DNA of 64,000 bases from the NCBI RefSeq assembly GCF_040049275.1, contig NZ_JBDZDT010000006.1, positions 468,635-532,634 on the forward strand. Reading direction: 5' to 3'. Numbering within the stretch: the first letter of the stretch is position 1; each line of letters opens with the position of its first letter. Both the position numbers and the translations under genes were made by a program. The stretch is from Aquabacter sp040049275. Lineage in GTDB: Bacteria; Pseudomonadota; Alphaproteobacteria; Rhizobiales; Xanthobacteraceae. The notes under the pieces were generated by a model. It was not told the DNA's origin. It searched no databases and saw nothing but the letters and a program-made list of their open reading frames with translations. Below, piece by piece: positions 34,355 through 42,727 of this stretch.

Positions 34355-34384
34355 AATCATCGATTTTTTGAAAATCATCGATGA
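34355..34384. promoter_or_regulatory. Candidate operator in the catabolic intergenic region
   Basis: AATCATCGAT occurs at 34355-34364 and again at 34373-34382, 18 bases apart. The second copy extends to the perfect 10-base palindrome TCATCGATGA (34375-34384). It lies between the divergent amidohydrolase and binding-protein genes, a natural place for the GntR regulator to bind. Only the repeat itself is seen; the binding protein is inferred. Confidence 0.5.
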
Positions 34385-34398
34385 AATCTGGAGGAGTG

Positions 34399-35373
34399 AT
34401 GCTTCGTCGTTCTCTGGCCGCCCTCGCGGCGGTGACCTTCACCCTGCTGGCCGGCGTCACCGGCGCGGCGGCGGCCTTCCCCGACCGCCCGGTGCGCATC
34501 ATCGTGCCCTTCCCGGCCGGCGGATCGAATGACGTGATCGCGCGGCTGCTCGCGCAAAACCTTCAGGAGCAGTGGAAGCAGCCGGTCATCGTCGACAACC
34601 GCTCGGGCGCGGGCGGAAACGTCGGCGCGGACAACGTGGTCCGCGCCGATCCGGACGGCTACACGCTCCTCCTGTCCGCCCCCGGCCCGCTCGCCATCAA
34701 CCCGTCGCTCTATCCCAACCTCCCCTACAATCCGCTGAAGGACTTCGCGCCCATCGCGCTGGTGGCCAACGTGCCGATCGTGCTCGCGGTGAATCCGGCG
34801 GTGAAGGCGACCTCCGTGAAGGAGCTGATCGCCCTCGCGAAGGCGGAGCCCGGCAAGCTCAATTTCGGCTCCTCGGGCAACGGCACCACCAACCATCTGG
34901 CGGGCGAGCTGTTCAAGACGCTGGCCGGCATCGACATCGTCCACGTGCCCTATCGCGGCGCGGCGCCGGCCATGAACGACCTCGTAGCGGGGCATATCCC
35001 CATGATGTTCGACAACATGCCCGCCGTGCGGCCCCAGGTGACCGCCGGCAAGATCCGTGCGCTCGCCGTGGCCGGAGCCCAGCGCTCCCCGCTGTTCCCC
35101 GAGCTGCCGACCATGATCGAGGCCGGCGTGCCCGGCTTCGACGCCTCCGCCTGGTTCGGCCTCGTCGCCCCCGCCAAAACCAGCCAGGACGTCCTCCAGG
35201 TCATCATCGACGCCACCAAAAAGGCGCTCACCGAGCCGGAGATGGCGAAGAAGTTCGCCGATCTCGGCGCCGAGCCCGGCACCCTCTTCGGCCCCGCTTT
35301 CGGCAAGTTCATCGAAGCCGAGGACATCAAGTGGGCCAAGGTGATCAAGGACGCGAACGTGAAGGTCGACTGA
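34399..35373 (+). CDS. Bug family solute-binding protein (TctC-like)
   Basis: 324 residues with signal peptide (ending GAAAAF) and the Bug/TctC fold: FPDRPVRIIVPFPAGGSNDVIAR, the VVDNRSGAGGNVGAD-like ligand loop, and GTTNHLAGELF. The start at 34399 has a GGAGGAG site; an in-frame ATG at 34381 has none. Bug proteins bind small carboxylates or aromatics for tripartite tricarboxylate transporters. The TctA/TctB membrane partners are not in the window, which is common for Bug genes. First of four plus-strand genes. Confidence 0.92.
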   Translation: MLRRSLAALAAVTFTLLAGVTGAAAAFPDRPVRIIVPFPAGGSNDVIARLLAQNLQEQWKQPVIVDNRSGAGGNVGADNVVRADPDGYTLLLSAPGPLAINPSLYPNLPYNPLKDFAPIALVANVPIVLAVNPAVKATSVKELIALAKAEPGKLNFGSSGNGTTNHLAGELFKTLAGIDIVHVPYRGAAPAMNDLVAGHIPMMFDNMPAVRPQVTAGKIRALAVAGAQRSPLFPELPTMIEAGVPGFDASAWFGLVAPAKTSQDVLQVIIDATKKALTEPEMAKKFADLGAEPGTLFGPAFGKFIEAEDIKWAKVIKDANVKVD

Positions 35374-35438
35374 CGCTGAACCTGCCGGTGGGGCACGCCT
35401 CGCCGGCCTCCACCCGACTTGCAGAATGAGAGACCCGA

Positions 35439-35810
35439 ATGGCCGAACGTCGCACGCTCGAAGAGCTCGAACGCCGCTATGAGGACATGATCGGCTTCAC
35501 GCCCCCCAAGATCGCCAAGCGGCTGAAGCTGGGCGTGAGGGTGGACCCGGACCTGGTGACCGCGCTGGAGGATTGGCGCATCGCCGCCCTCACCCCGGAT
35601 GCGCTCGACCAGAAGACCGTCCAGCTCATGTGCTTCGCGATCCTCCTTTCCCAGACCTCGGAAGCGGCGGCGAACCACGCCAAGGCCGCCGTTAAGGCCG
35701 GGGCGAACGTGGAGGAACTGCACGCCGCCGCCGCCATCGCCACCCTGTTCCGGGGGGTCGCGGCCTTCAACCTCGCCGGCGAGATCATCAGCGCCCTGTT
35801 CCCGGAATGA
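35439..35810 (+). CDS. Carboxymuconolactone decarboxylase family protein
   Basis: 123 residues, a single CMD/AhpD-like helical domain. The NHAKAAVKAGANVEELHAAAAIATL segment matches the conserved HxxxAxxxGAxxxEIxE region. There is no CxxC pair, so a thiol peroxidase role like AhpD is unlikely and a decarboxylase or hydrolase role is more plausible. It lies 65 bases after the binding protein and 61 before the hydratase. Confidence 0.85.
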   Translation: MAERRTLEELERRYEDMIGFTPPKIAKRLKLGVRVDPDLVTALEDWRIAALTPDALDQKTVQLMCFAILLSQTSEAAANHAKAAVKAGANVEELHAAAAIATLFRGVAAFNLAGEIISALFPE

Positions 35811-35871
35811 GACACGGGCGCCCTGCCCGCGCCCGGATCCAAGGCCCTCCAACATTTTGAAGGATAGACAC

Positions 35872-36654
35872 ATGTTGTCCGATGCCGACCGCCAGAAGGC
35901 CGTCGAAATCCTGCTCGCCGCCGAAGCCACGAAGACGCCGGCGCTGCAGCTCTCCAAGACCTATCCCGACATCCAGATCGAGGATTCCTACGCCATCTCC
36001 AGCATGGTGACGGCGCACAAGGTCAAGAACGGCGCCAAGCTCATCGGCCACAAGATCGGCCTCACCTCCAAGGCCATGCAGGCCTCCTCGCAGATCGACG
36101 AGCCGGACTACGGCCACCTGCTCGACACCATGGTGCTGAACGACGGCGCCAAGGTTAAGTTCGAGGATTATTGCGTGCCCCGCGTGGAGCCCGAGCTGAC
36201 CTTCATCCTGAAGGAGCCGCTGAAGGGCCCTGGCATCGGCCTCGTGGACGTGCTGCGCGCCACCGAATGGGTGGTGCCCTCCATCGAGATCATCGATGCC
36301 CGCGTGCAGAACCCGCGCAAGATCACCGATACGGTGGCCGACAACGGCGCTGCCGCCGGCATCGTGCTGGGCGGGCGCCCGGTGCGGCCGAACGATGTGG
36401 ACCTTCGCTGGGTGGGCGCGGTGTTCTACCGCAATTCGGAGATCGAGGAGACCGGCCTCGCCGCCGGCGTGCTGGGTCATCCGGCCATGGCCATCGCCTG
36501 GCTCGCCAACAAGGTGGGCCGCTTCGGCACGGTGCTGGAGCCCGGCCACCTGATGCTCTCCGGCTCCTTCACCCGCCCCGTCTGGGCGGCCAAGGGCGAC
36601 ACGCTGCATGCGGATTTCGGCCCGCTCGGCAGCGTCGCCGTGCAGTTCGTCTGA
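35872..36654 (+). CDS. hpaH: 2-oxo-hept-4-ene-1,7-dioate hydratase (HpaH/HpcG type)
   Basis: 260 residues. Closely similar in pattern to E. coli HpaH: LIGHKIGLTSKAMQASSQI.EPDYG, the metal-binding E-x-E in PRVEPELTFIL, and ADNGAAAGIVLGGRPV followed by GSFTRPV..A.KGD. The start at 35872 has an AAGGA site; the open frame before it overlaps the CMD gene. In the homoprotocatechuate pathway it hydrates 2-oxohept-4-ene-1,7-dioate to 4-hydroxy-2-oxoheptane-1,7-dioate, the substrate of the next gene's enzyme. Confidence 0.9.
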   Translation: MLSDADRQKAVEILLAAEATKTPALQLSKTYPDIQIEDSYAISSMVTAHKVKNGAKLIGHKIGLTSKAMQASSQIDEPDYGHLLDTMVLNDGAKVKFEDYCVPRVEPELTFILKEPLKGPGIGLVDVLRATEWVVPSIEIIDARVQNPRKITDTVADNGAAAGIVLGGRPVRPNDVDLRWVGAVFYRNSEIEETGLAAGVLGHPAMAIAWLANKVGRFGTVLEPGHLMLSGSFTRPVWAAKGDTLHADFGPLGSVAVQFV

Positions 36655-36663
36655 GCGGGGGCC

Positions 36664-37434
36664 ATGGCAATGGAACTCCCCCGCAACGCCTTCAAGCACG
36701 CGCTCGCCGCCGGTGGGACGCAGATCGGCCTGTGGTGCAGCCTGTGCAGCAACATCACGGTCGATGTGGTCTCGGATTCCGGCTTCGACTGGCTGCTGCT
36801 GGACACCGAGCACTCGCCCAACGAGCTGCCGGCGGTCCTCGCCCAGCTCCAGGCGGCGCGCGGCGGCACCGCGACGCCCATCGTGCGCCCCGCCTCCAAT
36901 GACCCGGTGCTGATCAAGCGCCTTCTGGACATCGGCGCGCCGGGCCTGCTGATCCCCTATGTCCAGGACGTGAAGGAGGCGCGGCGCGCGGTCGCCGCTA
37001 CCCGCTATCCGCCCGTCGGCCTGCGCGGGGTGACGGCTTCAGGCCGCGCGAGCCGCTATGGCCGCGTGCCCGGCTATCTCCAGAAGGCCGACAGCGAGAT
37101 CAGTGTTCTTCTGCAGGTGGAAACCCGCGAGGCCATGGAGCAGCTGGAGGCGATCGCCACCGTCGATGGCGTCGACGGCGTCTTCATCGGCCCCGCCGAC
37201 CTCTCCACCTCGTTCGGCCACCATGGCAACTGGACCGGGCCGGAGATGCAGGCCGTGCTGAAGGATGCGGTGGAGCGCCTGACGAAGGTGGGCAAGCCCG
37301 CGGGCATCCTCACCGCCAATGAGGAAGAGGCGCGGCGCTTCATCGACTGGGGCTACAAATTCGTCGCCGTAGGCGCCGATCTCGGCCTCCTGCGCAATGC
37401 AGCCGACGCTTTGGCGAGGCGCTTCAAGAGCTGA
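36664..37434 (+). CDS. hpaI: 4-hydroxy-2-oxoheptane-1,7-dioate aldolase (HpaI/HpcH type)
   Basis: 256 residues of the class II pyruvate aldolase family. Active-site residues are visible: His in LLDTEHSPNE, Arg in IVRPAS, the metal ligands Glu in LLQVETREAMEQ and Asp in IGPADLSTSFG. It would cleave the hydratase product to pyruvate and succinic semialdehyde. Last gene of the module, 9 bases after the hydratase, and followed by a strong hairpin. Confidence 0.9.
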   Translation: MAMELPRNAFKHALAAGGTQIGLWCSLCSNITVDVVSDSGFDWLLLDTEHSPNELPAVLAQLQAARGGTATPIVRPASNDPVLIKRLLDIGAPGLLIPYVQDVKEARRAVAATRYPPVGLRGVTASGRASRYGRVPGYLQKADSEISVLLQVETREAMEQLEAIATVDGVDGVFIGPADLSTSFGHHGNWTGPEMQAVLKDAVERLTKVGKPAGILTANEEEARRFIDWGYKFVAVGADLGLLRNAADALARRFKS

Positions 37435-37450
37435 GCAGCGTCCAAATATG

Positions 37451-37486
37451 AAAACGGCGGAGGCCCGGCCGGACCTCCGCCGTTTT
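37451..37486. terminator. Bidirectional hairpin terminator
   Basis: AAAACGGCGGAGG / CCTCCGCCGTTTT with a 10-base loop; the stem ends in A-T pairs, giving a T run in both directions. It separates the aldolase gene (plus) from the convergent glycine-rich protein gene (minus). Confidence 0.9.
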
Positions 37487-37507
37487 GCATCAGCCTAATG
37501 CCGAAGC

Positions 37508-37969
37508 TTAGGGGCCGTAGAGCCAGTTGCTGGCATATCCGCCGATCACCGCGCCGACCGCCGTGACGGCCGCTTCGCCCGCGGCGACCGCATAGGTGCC
37601 GCCCGCGGCAATCGCCGCCGTGTTGCCACCGGTCGCCACCAGGATCGGGGTGATCATTCCGGCGGTCACGGCATTGGCGACGAAGACGCCAGCCACAGCG
37701 CCCACCGAGATGACCGCCACCCGCAGCGCGGTCGTTTCATACGACGCCGAGCGGGGCTCAATGGCAGCGCGCGCTTCGGAGACCGCGGGCATCGGGGCGG
37801 GAACGGGCACCGGAGCAGGGGCGGCAGCGGCAGCCGGACGGGCCGGAGCAGGCGTGGTCTGGGCGAGCACAATGGGATTGGATTCGGCAAAAGCGCTCTG
37901 CGCTCCCGCCAGCGGGCCCAGCACGGTGAGGCTGACGGCGAGAGCCTTGATCGTCACGGATCGCTTCAT
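37508..37969 (-). CDS. Secreted protein with Ala/Pro linker and glycine-rich hydrophobic tail
   Basis: 153 residues from the ATG at 37969; the upstream frame to 38062 is not signal-like. Signal peptide (ending SAFA), then an Ala/Pro/Val linker (about 32-60), then about 85 residues rich in Gly/Ala that form two hydrophobic spans (VAVISVGAVAGVFVANAVTAGMITPILVA and AAGEAAVTAVGAVIGGYASNWLYGP, described here only by position). The C-terminal half is nearly the same as that of the protein at 50097-50633, so the two are paralogues. The glycine spacing suggests a glycine-zipper membrane insertion. Family not recognised. Confidence 0.7.
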   Translation of the reverse strand: MKRSVTIKALAVSLTVLGPLAGAQSAFAESNPIVLAQTTPAPARPAAAAAPAPVPVPAPMPAVSEARAAIEPRSASYETTALRVAVISVGAVAGVFVANAVTAGMITPILVATGGNTAAIAAGGTYAVAAGEAAVTAVGAVIGGYASNWLYGP

Positions 37970-38145
37970 TGTCGGTTTCCTGAAATCAGCTTCATGGACA
38001 GGCGCGGCCGGGACCATCCCCAGGCCGCGCGATTGGACGCTTCTTCCAAGGAGCCAAGTCAAACCGGCCCCTTCCCTTCAGGGACCGGCAACCAACCTGG
38101 AGGCCGCACCCGAGCTTCGCTCCGCAGCCTCCACGTAATCACCCC

Positions 38146-38610
38146 TCACGCCGTAACGGTAGGTCCCGGCGCGCGCCCCTTCTTGTCTTTACCAATCTTA
38201 TCGTACCATCCACGTGACAGCATCATGGAACGTTTTGGCCTGAACTTGTTCTGGTCCATCACCTGCTTGACGCGGATGCGGGCCTCCTGGTCGCTCAGCA
38301 CGCCGCCGGCGAGGCCGTTATAGAGGGCGGCCGCCTCGCGGAACTGCGCCTTGCTGATCTTCTTCGACTTGCCGCCGTAGCGATCCAGGATCGGCAGCAT
38401 GCGGCGGTCCACATCCCGCTCCAGGCGGATGTCCTTCATCTGCGCCACATAGAGCACGAGGCCGCGCGCCTCGTGCGGGTCGAGGGCAAACTGCGAAATG
38501 CCCCGCTCCAGCAGGCGGCGCTCCTCGGCCTTCGAAATGAATGGCCGGTCGAGCCCTGCAAGCTCGACATAGCCCATGAAACGCTCGCCGGACGTCCCGT
38601 TCCCAGCCAT
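38146..38610 (-). CDS. Hypothetical cytoplasmic protein
   Basis: 154 residues, charged and helical, with no signal peptide or membrane segment. Notable segments: PHEARGLVLYVAQMKDI, then RRMLPILDRYGGKSKKISK, and a basic C terminus (KFRPKRSMMLSRGWYDKIGK). The start at 38610 follows a run of Gs that can act as a ribosome site; the frame also reaches a TTG at 38625. I do not recognise the family. It lies 118 bases after the ABC transporter gene on the same strand. Confidence 0.6.
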   Translation of the reverse strand: MAGNGTSGERFMGYVELAGLDRPFISKAEERRLLERGISQFALDPHEARGLVLYVAQMKDIRLERDVDRRMLPILDRYGGKSKKISKAQFREAAALYNGLAGGVLSDQEARIRVKQVMDQNKFRPKRSMMLSRGWYDKIGKDKKGRAPGPTVTA

Positions 38611-38727
38611 CACCCCCCCGCCCAATTGGATACGTAAATACGGCGCGCCCGCTCCGCGGCCACGCTCGCCCCGCTTCCGGTATTCTCCCCGCGCGGATCA
38701 ACCCCGCGCAGCCGCCCGCGACCCGCA

Positions 38728-40308
38728 TCAGCGCCAAAACTGTAGGACAGCGAACAATGCGTGCGCGAACAGCGTCAATGATACGCCGATCACTATAGCC
38801 TTCGCGATCGCGTTGTTGATCGATACCACGGATACTTTCGGGCGCAACCCCATGAGGATTGCGGTTCCGCTGCCAAGGATCGAGCTCAGCACGATCTTGC
38901 CCGCGACCCACCCCATCAGGCCGTAGATCCCATGCCCCGCCTCCACGAGACGGCGGAAATAATTCTCCTGCCAGAACTCGAATGGCTGGTCGGGAAACAG
39001 CAGTTGCCAGGTCTGGAGCCCCGCCCAGGACGCAGTCGCCACGGCGCCGATTGTCAGCAGCGCCAGGGACAGGAGATTGGCGATGAAGATGGAGGCGATG
39101 AGGTAGCGCAGCCCGGGAATGTTCAGGTTGCTCATGGCGCGCATCTGCGACGACAGCACGCGATTGCCGAGGTCGGCGGAGATCACCGCGCTATTGCGCG
39201 CCACCACCAGAATGGAAGCGATGAGCGGCACCGTAATGGTGGTCTGCACGAAGCCGATGCCCGCCAGCGTCTCATCATGGAGGATCGACTTCAGATAGCC
39301 GTCGAACGCGTGATAGTTGAAGCCGAACCAGACAGAGACGAAGCCGAGAATAAGGCCGCCGAGCCCCAGATAGCCCAGCATGAAGGGCGACGCGCAAAGC
39401 ACCCAGATGTATTCGACGAAGTAACGCGCACACCAGACCAGCGGATTGCCGGCCCGCGTGCGGGCGTGCCATTGGGGCGCCGCCGCAGAGGACAGACGCG
39501 GGGCCTGCGGGAAGACGTCCGGAACGGTGTCGGGCGCCGCAACGAGCCGCAGCGCGTCGGGCGCCGGATGCTCCGCCGCCTGGAGCTGCTCCATGGCATG
39601 CTCGATGGCGGCCATGGTGGGCGTCACATGCCGCACCGTGTGATTGTGCGTGTCGACGAGCAGCACCTTGTCCGCCAGCGGCAGCAGGTCGTCCACATGA
39701 TGGGCGACGATGATGACCGGCGTCGCCCGCTCCACGCAGATGGACTTGATGACGCTGGCGAGCCGCCGCGAGGAGACAAGGTCGAGGCCGGAATTCGGCT
39801 CGTCCAGGATCAGGATGGGATGGCCCGCAAGCAGCGTGCGGGCAATGGCGATGCGCTGCTTCTGCCCGCCGCTGCACGCCGCGATGGACTGCTCCGGGCG
39901 GATGTCGGCGAGCAAGGAAAGAATGGGGGCGGTGTCGTAGGCGCGGGCGGCTTCCGGCGCATGGTCGGCGGCGATCTTCACGTTCTCGCCGGCGCTGAGG
40001 TCGTCGAACAGCGCGTTGCCCTGGAACACCAGCCCACACATGTCGCTGCGGCTGTTGGCGAGGTTCACCTCGCGCGCGCCGAAATGCAGCAGCCCTTCCA
40101 CGTGCCAGGCGCCTTCCCGGTCGTCCAGGAGGCCGCACAGCGCATTGATGATGCTGGTCTTCCCGCTGCCGCTGGGGCCGATCAGAAGGACCAGCTCCCC
40201 CGCCCCCACCTCGAAGCCGGCATCGTTCACCAGCATCTTGCCGTTCGGCGTGCGGACCGACAGGCCCCGGACCGTCAATGCAGCGGGAAGGATCTCCGGT
40301 GCATTCAT
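38728..40308 (-). CDS. Fused Mla-type ABC transporter: ATPase plus MlaE-like permease in one chain
   Basis: 526 residues. The N-terminal half is an ABC ATPase: Walker A GPSGSGKTS (about 44-52), Q-loop LVFQGNALFDDLSAGEN, signature CSGGQKQR, Walker B LILDEPNSGLDLV, H-loop VAHHVDDLLPLAD. The C-terminal half (from about 290) has five to six TM helices and an MlaE/YrbE-like motif, ARNSAVISADLGNRVLSSQMR, matching the family's GRSG.AIAAELG..R...QIDA. Mce/Mla transporters normally have separate ATPase and permease chains; this is a fusion. Its ATG overlaps the stop of the upstream gene (ATGA), so the two proteins should work together in phospholipid or other lipid movement. Confidence 0.8.
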   Translation of the reverse strand: MNAPEILPAALTVRGLSVRTPNGKMLVNDAGFEVGAGELVLLIGPSGSGKTSIINALCGLLDDREGAWHVEGLLHFGAREVNLANSRSDMCGLVFQGNALFDDLSAGENVKIAADHAPEAARAYDTAPILSLLADIRPEQSIAACSGGQKQRIAIARTLLAGHPILILDEPNSGLDLVSSRRLASVIKSICVERATPVIIVAHHVDDLLPLADKVLLVDTHNHTVRHVTPTMAAIEHAMEQLQAAEHPAPDALRLVAAPDTVPDVFPQAPRLSSAAAPQWHARTRAGNPLVWCARYFVEYIWVLCASPFMLGYLGLGGLILGFVSVWFGFNYHAFDGYLKSILHDETLAGIGFVQTTITVPLIASILVVARNSAVISADLGNRVLSSQMRAMSNLNIPGLRYLIASIFIANLLSLALLTIGAVATASWAGLQTWQLLFPDQPFEFWQENYFRRLVEAGHGIYGLMGWVAGKIVLSSILGSGTAILMGLRPKVSVVSINNAIAKAIVIGVSLTLFAHALFAVLQFWR

Positions 40309-41447
40309 GGCCGGCTTCCGGTGGACAGGAGAACGAGCGGCACGACGCCGTCGCCGTCGATGCGCTGGATGCGGTTAAGGTCCTTGGGCGTCAGGAGCAT
40401 GACAAGCGGCGTGCGCGCGCCGAGTGCGAACGACTGGAACACGTGGGCGGCGAGCGGGTTGAGGCTGCTCTGCGCGCCGAGCCCGCCGAGATGCTGCGGC
40501 AGGCTGCCCAGCAATTGGAGGATGGATTGCGTGAAGGGCCGCAGCAAAGTGCGCAGCCGCACGTCCCAGAACATCTGCGTGATCACCCCCGGCACCCGCC
40601 GGTCGCGCATGAGCGCATCGATGGAGCCGACGGCGAGGCGCTCCGCCAGCTGGCGCGCCTCCGGCGTCTCCAATTGATCGCGCCCGAACCCCATCATGAC
40701 TGTCTGGATGCGCGGATCGGACAAGGTCGTGGAGACGGCGCGCATGACCGGTTCGTAGTTGAGGTCATAGCCGAACGGAGCCACCAGCGCGTTCTGCCAG
40801 TTGGCCCGCAGCATGTCCCACATGGCGTCCTTGACGCGGCTGAGGAGGATCTCCTGCACCTCGCCGCGCAGCGCCCGCCGCAGCGCCGGCTCGGCATTGG
40901 CCAGCAGCCGTTCGAGGGCGGCCTGGGTGCGCGGGTCCCGCCATGCATAGGACACCGCATCGGTGAGCATGGCGCGCAGTGCCGGCCGGTATTCGGAGTT
41001 GAAGACGTTGGAGGTGATGATCCGCTCGACGGAGGCGGCGAGCTCGTCCTGCACCGTTTCGATGCGACGGCGGAGCTCGGCCTGGGAATTGTCCGTGGCG
41101 GCGGCCCACAGCACGCCGAAGCTGGAATCCATCAGCAGCGCAGTGTCGGCCTCCACATGCTCCCGCGCCGTGCTGCCGAACAGCTCAATGCGGATGCGGC
41201 CGTCCCCTCCGGCGAAGGCGGTGCCGTGCCGGATGACGCTGTGGTCCGGCCGCATGACGAACACCGGCATGGTGCCGCGCCACGACGCGGCAAGGGGATC
41301 ACGATAATAGCGCACGAGGTCGCCGACCGCCGCGTGCGGAAACACGCTCCAGCCCGCGGCGATGAAGCCGAGGATGATCAGCGCCGAGACACAAATCCCG
41401 CTCAGCCGCGCGAGACGTCCATTGGTGGGGATAGGCAACGCAAACAT
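40305..41447 (-). CDS. Membrane-anchored periplasmic protein coupled to the Mla-like ABC transporter
   Basis: 380 residues if started at 41447 (MFALPIPTNGRLARLSGICV, GGA site); an ATG at 41558 in the same frame would add 37 basic residues. One N-terminal TM helix (about 15-35) and then a large soluble part, mostly helical, with no MCE beta-barrel motif that I can see. The topology (one anchor, large periplasmic domain) is that of MlaD, and the gene is coupled to the transporter, so it may take MlaD's place. That is inference. I do not recognise the family. Confidence 0.65.
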   Translation of the reverse strand: MFALPIPTNGRLARLSGICVSALIILGFIAAGWSVFPHAAVGDLVRYYRDPLAASWRGTMPVFVMRPDHSVIRHGTAFAGGDGRIRIELFGSTAREHVEADTALLMDSSFGVLWAAATDNSQAELRRRIETVQDELAASVERIITSNVFNSEYRPALRAMLTDAVSYAWRDPRTQAALERLLANAEPALRRALRGEVQEILLSRVKDAMWDMLRANWQNALVAPFGYDLNYEPVMRAVSTTLSDPRIQTVMMGFGRDQLETPEARQLAERLAVGSIDALMRDRRVPGVITQMFWDVRLRTLLRPFTQSILQLLGSLPQHLGGLGAQSSLNPLAAHVFQSFALGARTPLVMLLTPKDLNRIQRIDGDGVVPLVLLSTGSRP

Positions 41448-41665
41448 CACTGGTTCCGTGACGGGCCGCGCCGACACAGGCGCCAAAGGCACGCGCGAAG
41501 AGCGGCGCCACCATTGCCGAAGCGCCGGGTGGGCGCCACGAAAAAACTCCGGTGCCATGGTGCGAATTGCCGCTGTCCGCCGGCTTGTGCCAGGACGGCC
41601 GGATCGCTTCCCTCACAACGCGTCACGCTCTACCATCTCCCCGTCTTCGGCATGAGATTTCCCCC

Positions 41666-42100
41666 ATGCGCATCACGCGTCCCCGCCCGCGCAATTTCGG
41701 CCTCGTCATGTTCCTCACGCGGCTGTCGGGGACGCTCTTTCTCGTGCTGTCCACCTACAATCTGAGCGGCTATTCGCTGGTGCATTGGATCGAGATCCGC
41801 TGGTCTCTCGACTGGATGCTCCTGATGCCCCTCATCGCCTTCTACATCATCCTCTATTTCCTGCTGCTGCGTGTGACACTTCGAGCGCTCAGGCCATGGG
41901 GAATATTGTTCGCCATCTCCTTCCTCGGCTCCCTTGCCTACGCGCTGGTGGACGCGGACATCGTGCCTTTGCGGGACACTCAGGATCTGGCGACCATTAC
42001 GCTCTACATGTTCGGCGGCCTCATGGGGATCGGCATCTGCTGGGCTTCGGCCTGGGTCATGGTCACCGGCCAAGTCAGCGTCGACAACCTCACCTATTGA
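41666..42100 (+). CDS. DUF6524-like small membrane protein, first of three
   Basis: 144 residues with four TM helices. The motif at the end of TM1, STYNLSGYSLVHWIE, matches TYNPxGxxYxHW of the DUF6524 family as I recall it. Two related proteins are at 55509-55940 and 55951-56373. The start at 41666 follows a basic N-terminal segment (MRITRPRPRNFG) expected to stay in the cytoplasm. It is on the opposite strand from its neighbours and converges on 42102 with a one-base gap. Function unknown. Confidence 0.7.
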   Translation: MRITRPRPRNFGLVMFLTRLSGTLFLVLSTYNLSGYSLVHWIEIRWSLDWMLLMPLIAFYIILYFLLLRVTLRALRPWGILFAISFLGSLAYALVDADIVPLRDTQDLATITLYMFGGLMGIGICWASAWVMVTGQVSVDNLTY

Positions 42101-42101
42101 T

Positions 42102-42659
42102 TCATGCGGGAGCGCCCGGCCGGGCCGTGCGGGCGCGCAGCGCCAGCAGCACGTTGACCGCGAGAAAGATGATCACCGCGATGACGGCCAGCATCAGGCC
42201 GTTGATGCCGGCAGTGGACGGCGCGCGCATGGCGCCGAGCGCGCTTCCCTCAACGCCCCTTTGCGGAAGAACCAAGGGCACGGTCGCGACGCCCTTGCGG
42301 TCGCCGATGGTGTAGGCGAGCTTGATGTCGTTCTGCCCGGTGGCAAGCGACACGTCGTTCGATGCATAGGTCCCAGGCGCCAGCTCCTCGAGGGGCGCGG
42401 CCACGGAGCCCGCGGTCAGCTCGATCTTCGCGCCGCCTGTGGGCAGGCCGTCCGAATAGCGCTGGAGGAACAGGACCAGCCGGCGGCCGTCATAAGTGAG
42501 CACGGCCTCCTGATTGCCGATACGCATTTCGGCCCGCGGTGAGACGATGATCATGCGCGACGTCGAGCCCTGGCCATGGCTTTCTTGCGCCGTGGCGGCC
42601 ACGACGCCCGCAAAAAGCAGGACGCCGGCGAGCGCCAGCTTCAATGCCCGGGCCATCAT
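42102..42659 (-). CDS. Secreted protein with FixH-like domain and C-terminal TM helix
   Basis: 185 residues: signal peptide (MMARALKLALAGVLLFAGVVAATAQ), a beta-rich domain of about 110 residues (YDGRRLVLFLQRYSDGLPTGGAKIELTAG ... ELAPGTYASNDVSL) that looks like the FixH/YtkA Ig-like fold, and one C-terminal TM helix (about 150-175). The start at 42659 has a GGAGGGGAGC site. Proteins of this kind often accompany RND metal-efflux pumps, and a CusA-like pump lies 2.7 kb away on the same strand. Confidence 0.7.
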   Translation of the reverse strand: MMARALKLALAGVLLFAGVVAATAQESHGQGSTSRMIIVSPRAEMRIGNQEAVLTYDGRRLVLFLQRYSDGLPTGGAKIELTAGSVAAPLEELAPGTYASNDVSLATGQNDIKLAYTIGDRKGVATVPLVLPQRGVEGSALGAMRAPSTAGINGLMLAVIAVIIFLAVNVLLALRARTARPGAPA

Positions 42660-42727
42660 GCTCCCCTCCAACACCATCCTGTCCCCGCCCCTATCACGCC
42701 CACATGTCAGTTGCGTTATTGCTGCGG

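Noticed and set aside
38932..40677. 581-codon plus-strand open frame opposite the fused ABC transporter
   Set aside because: Antisense shadow in GC-rich DNA; no domain seen.
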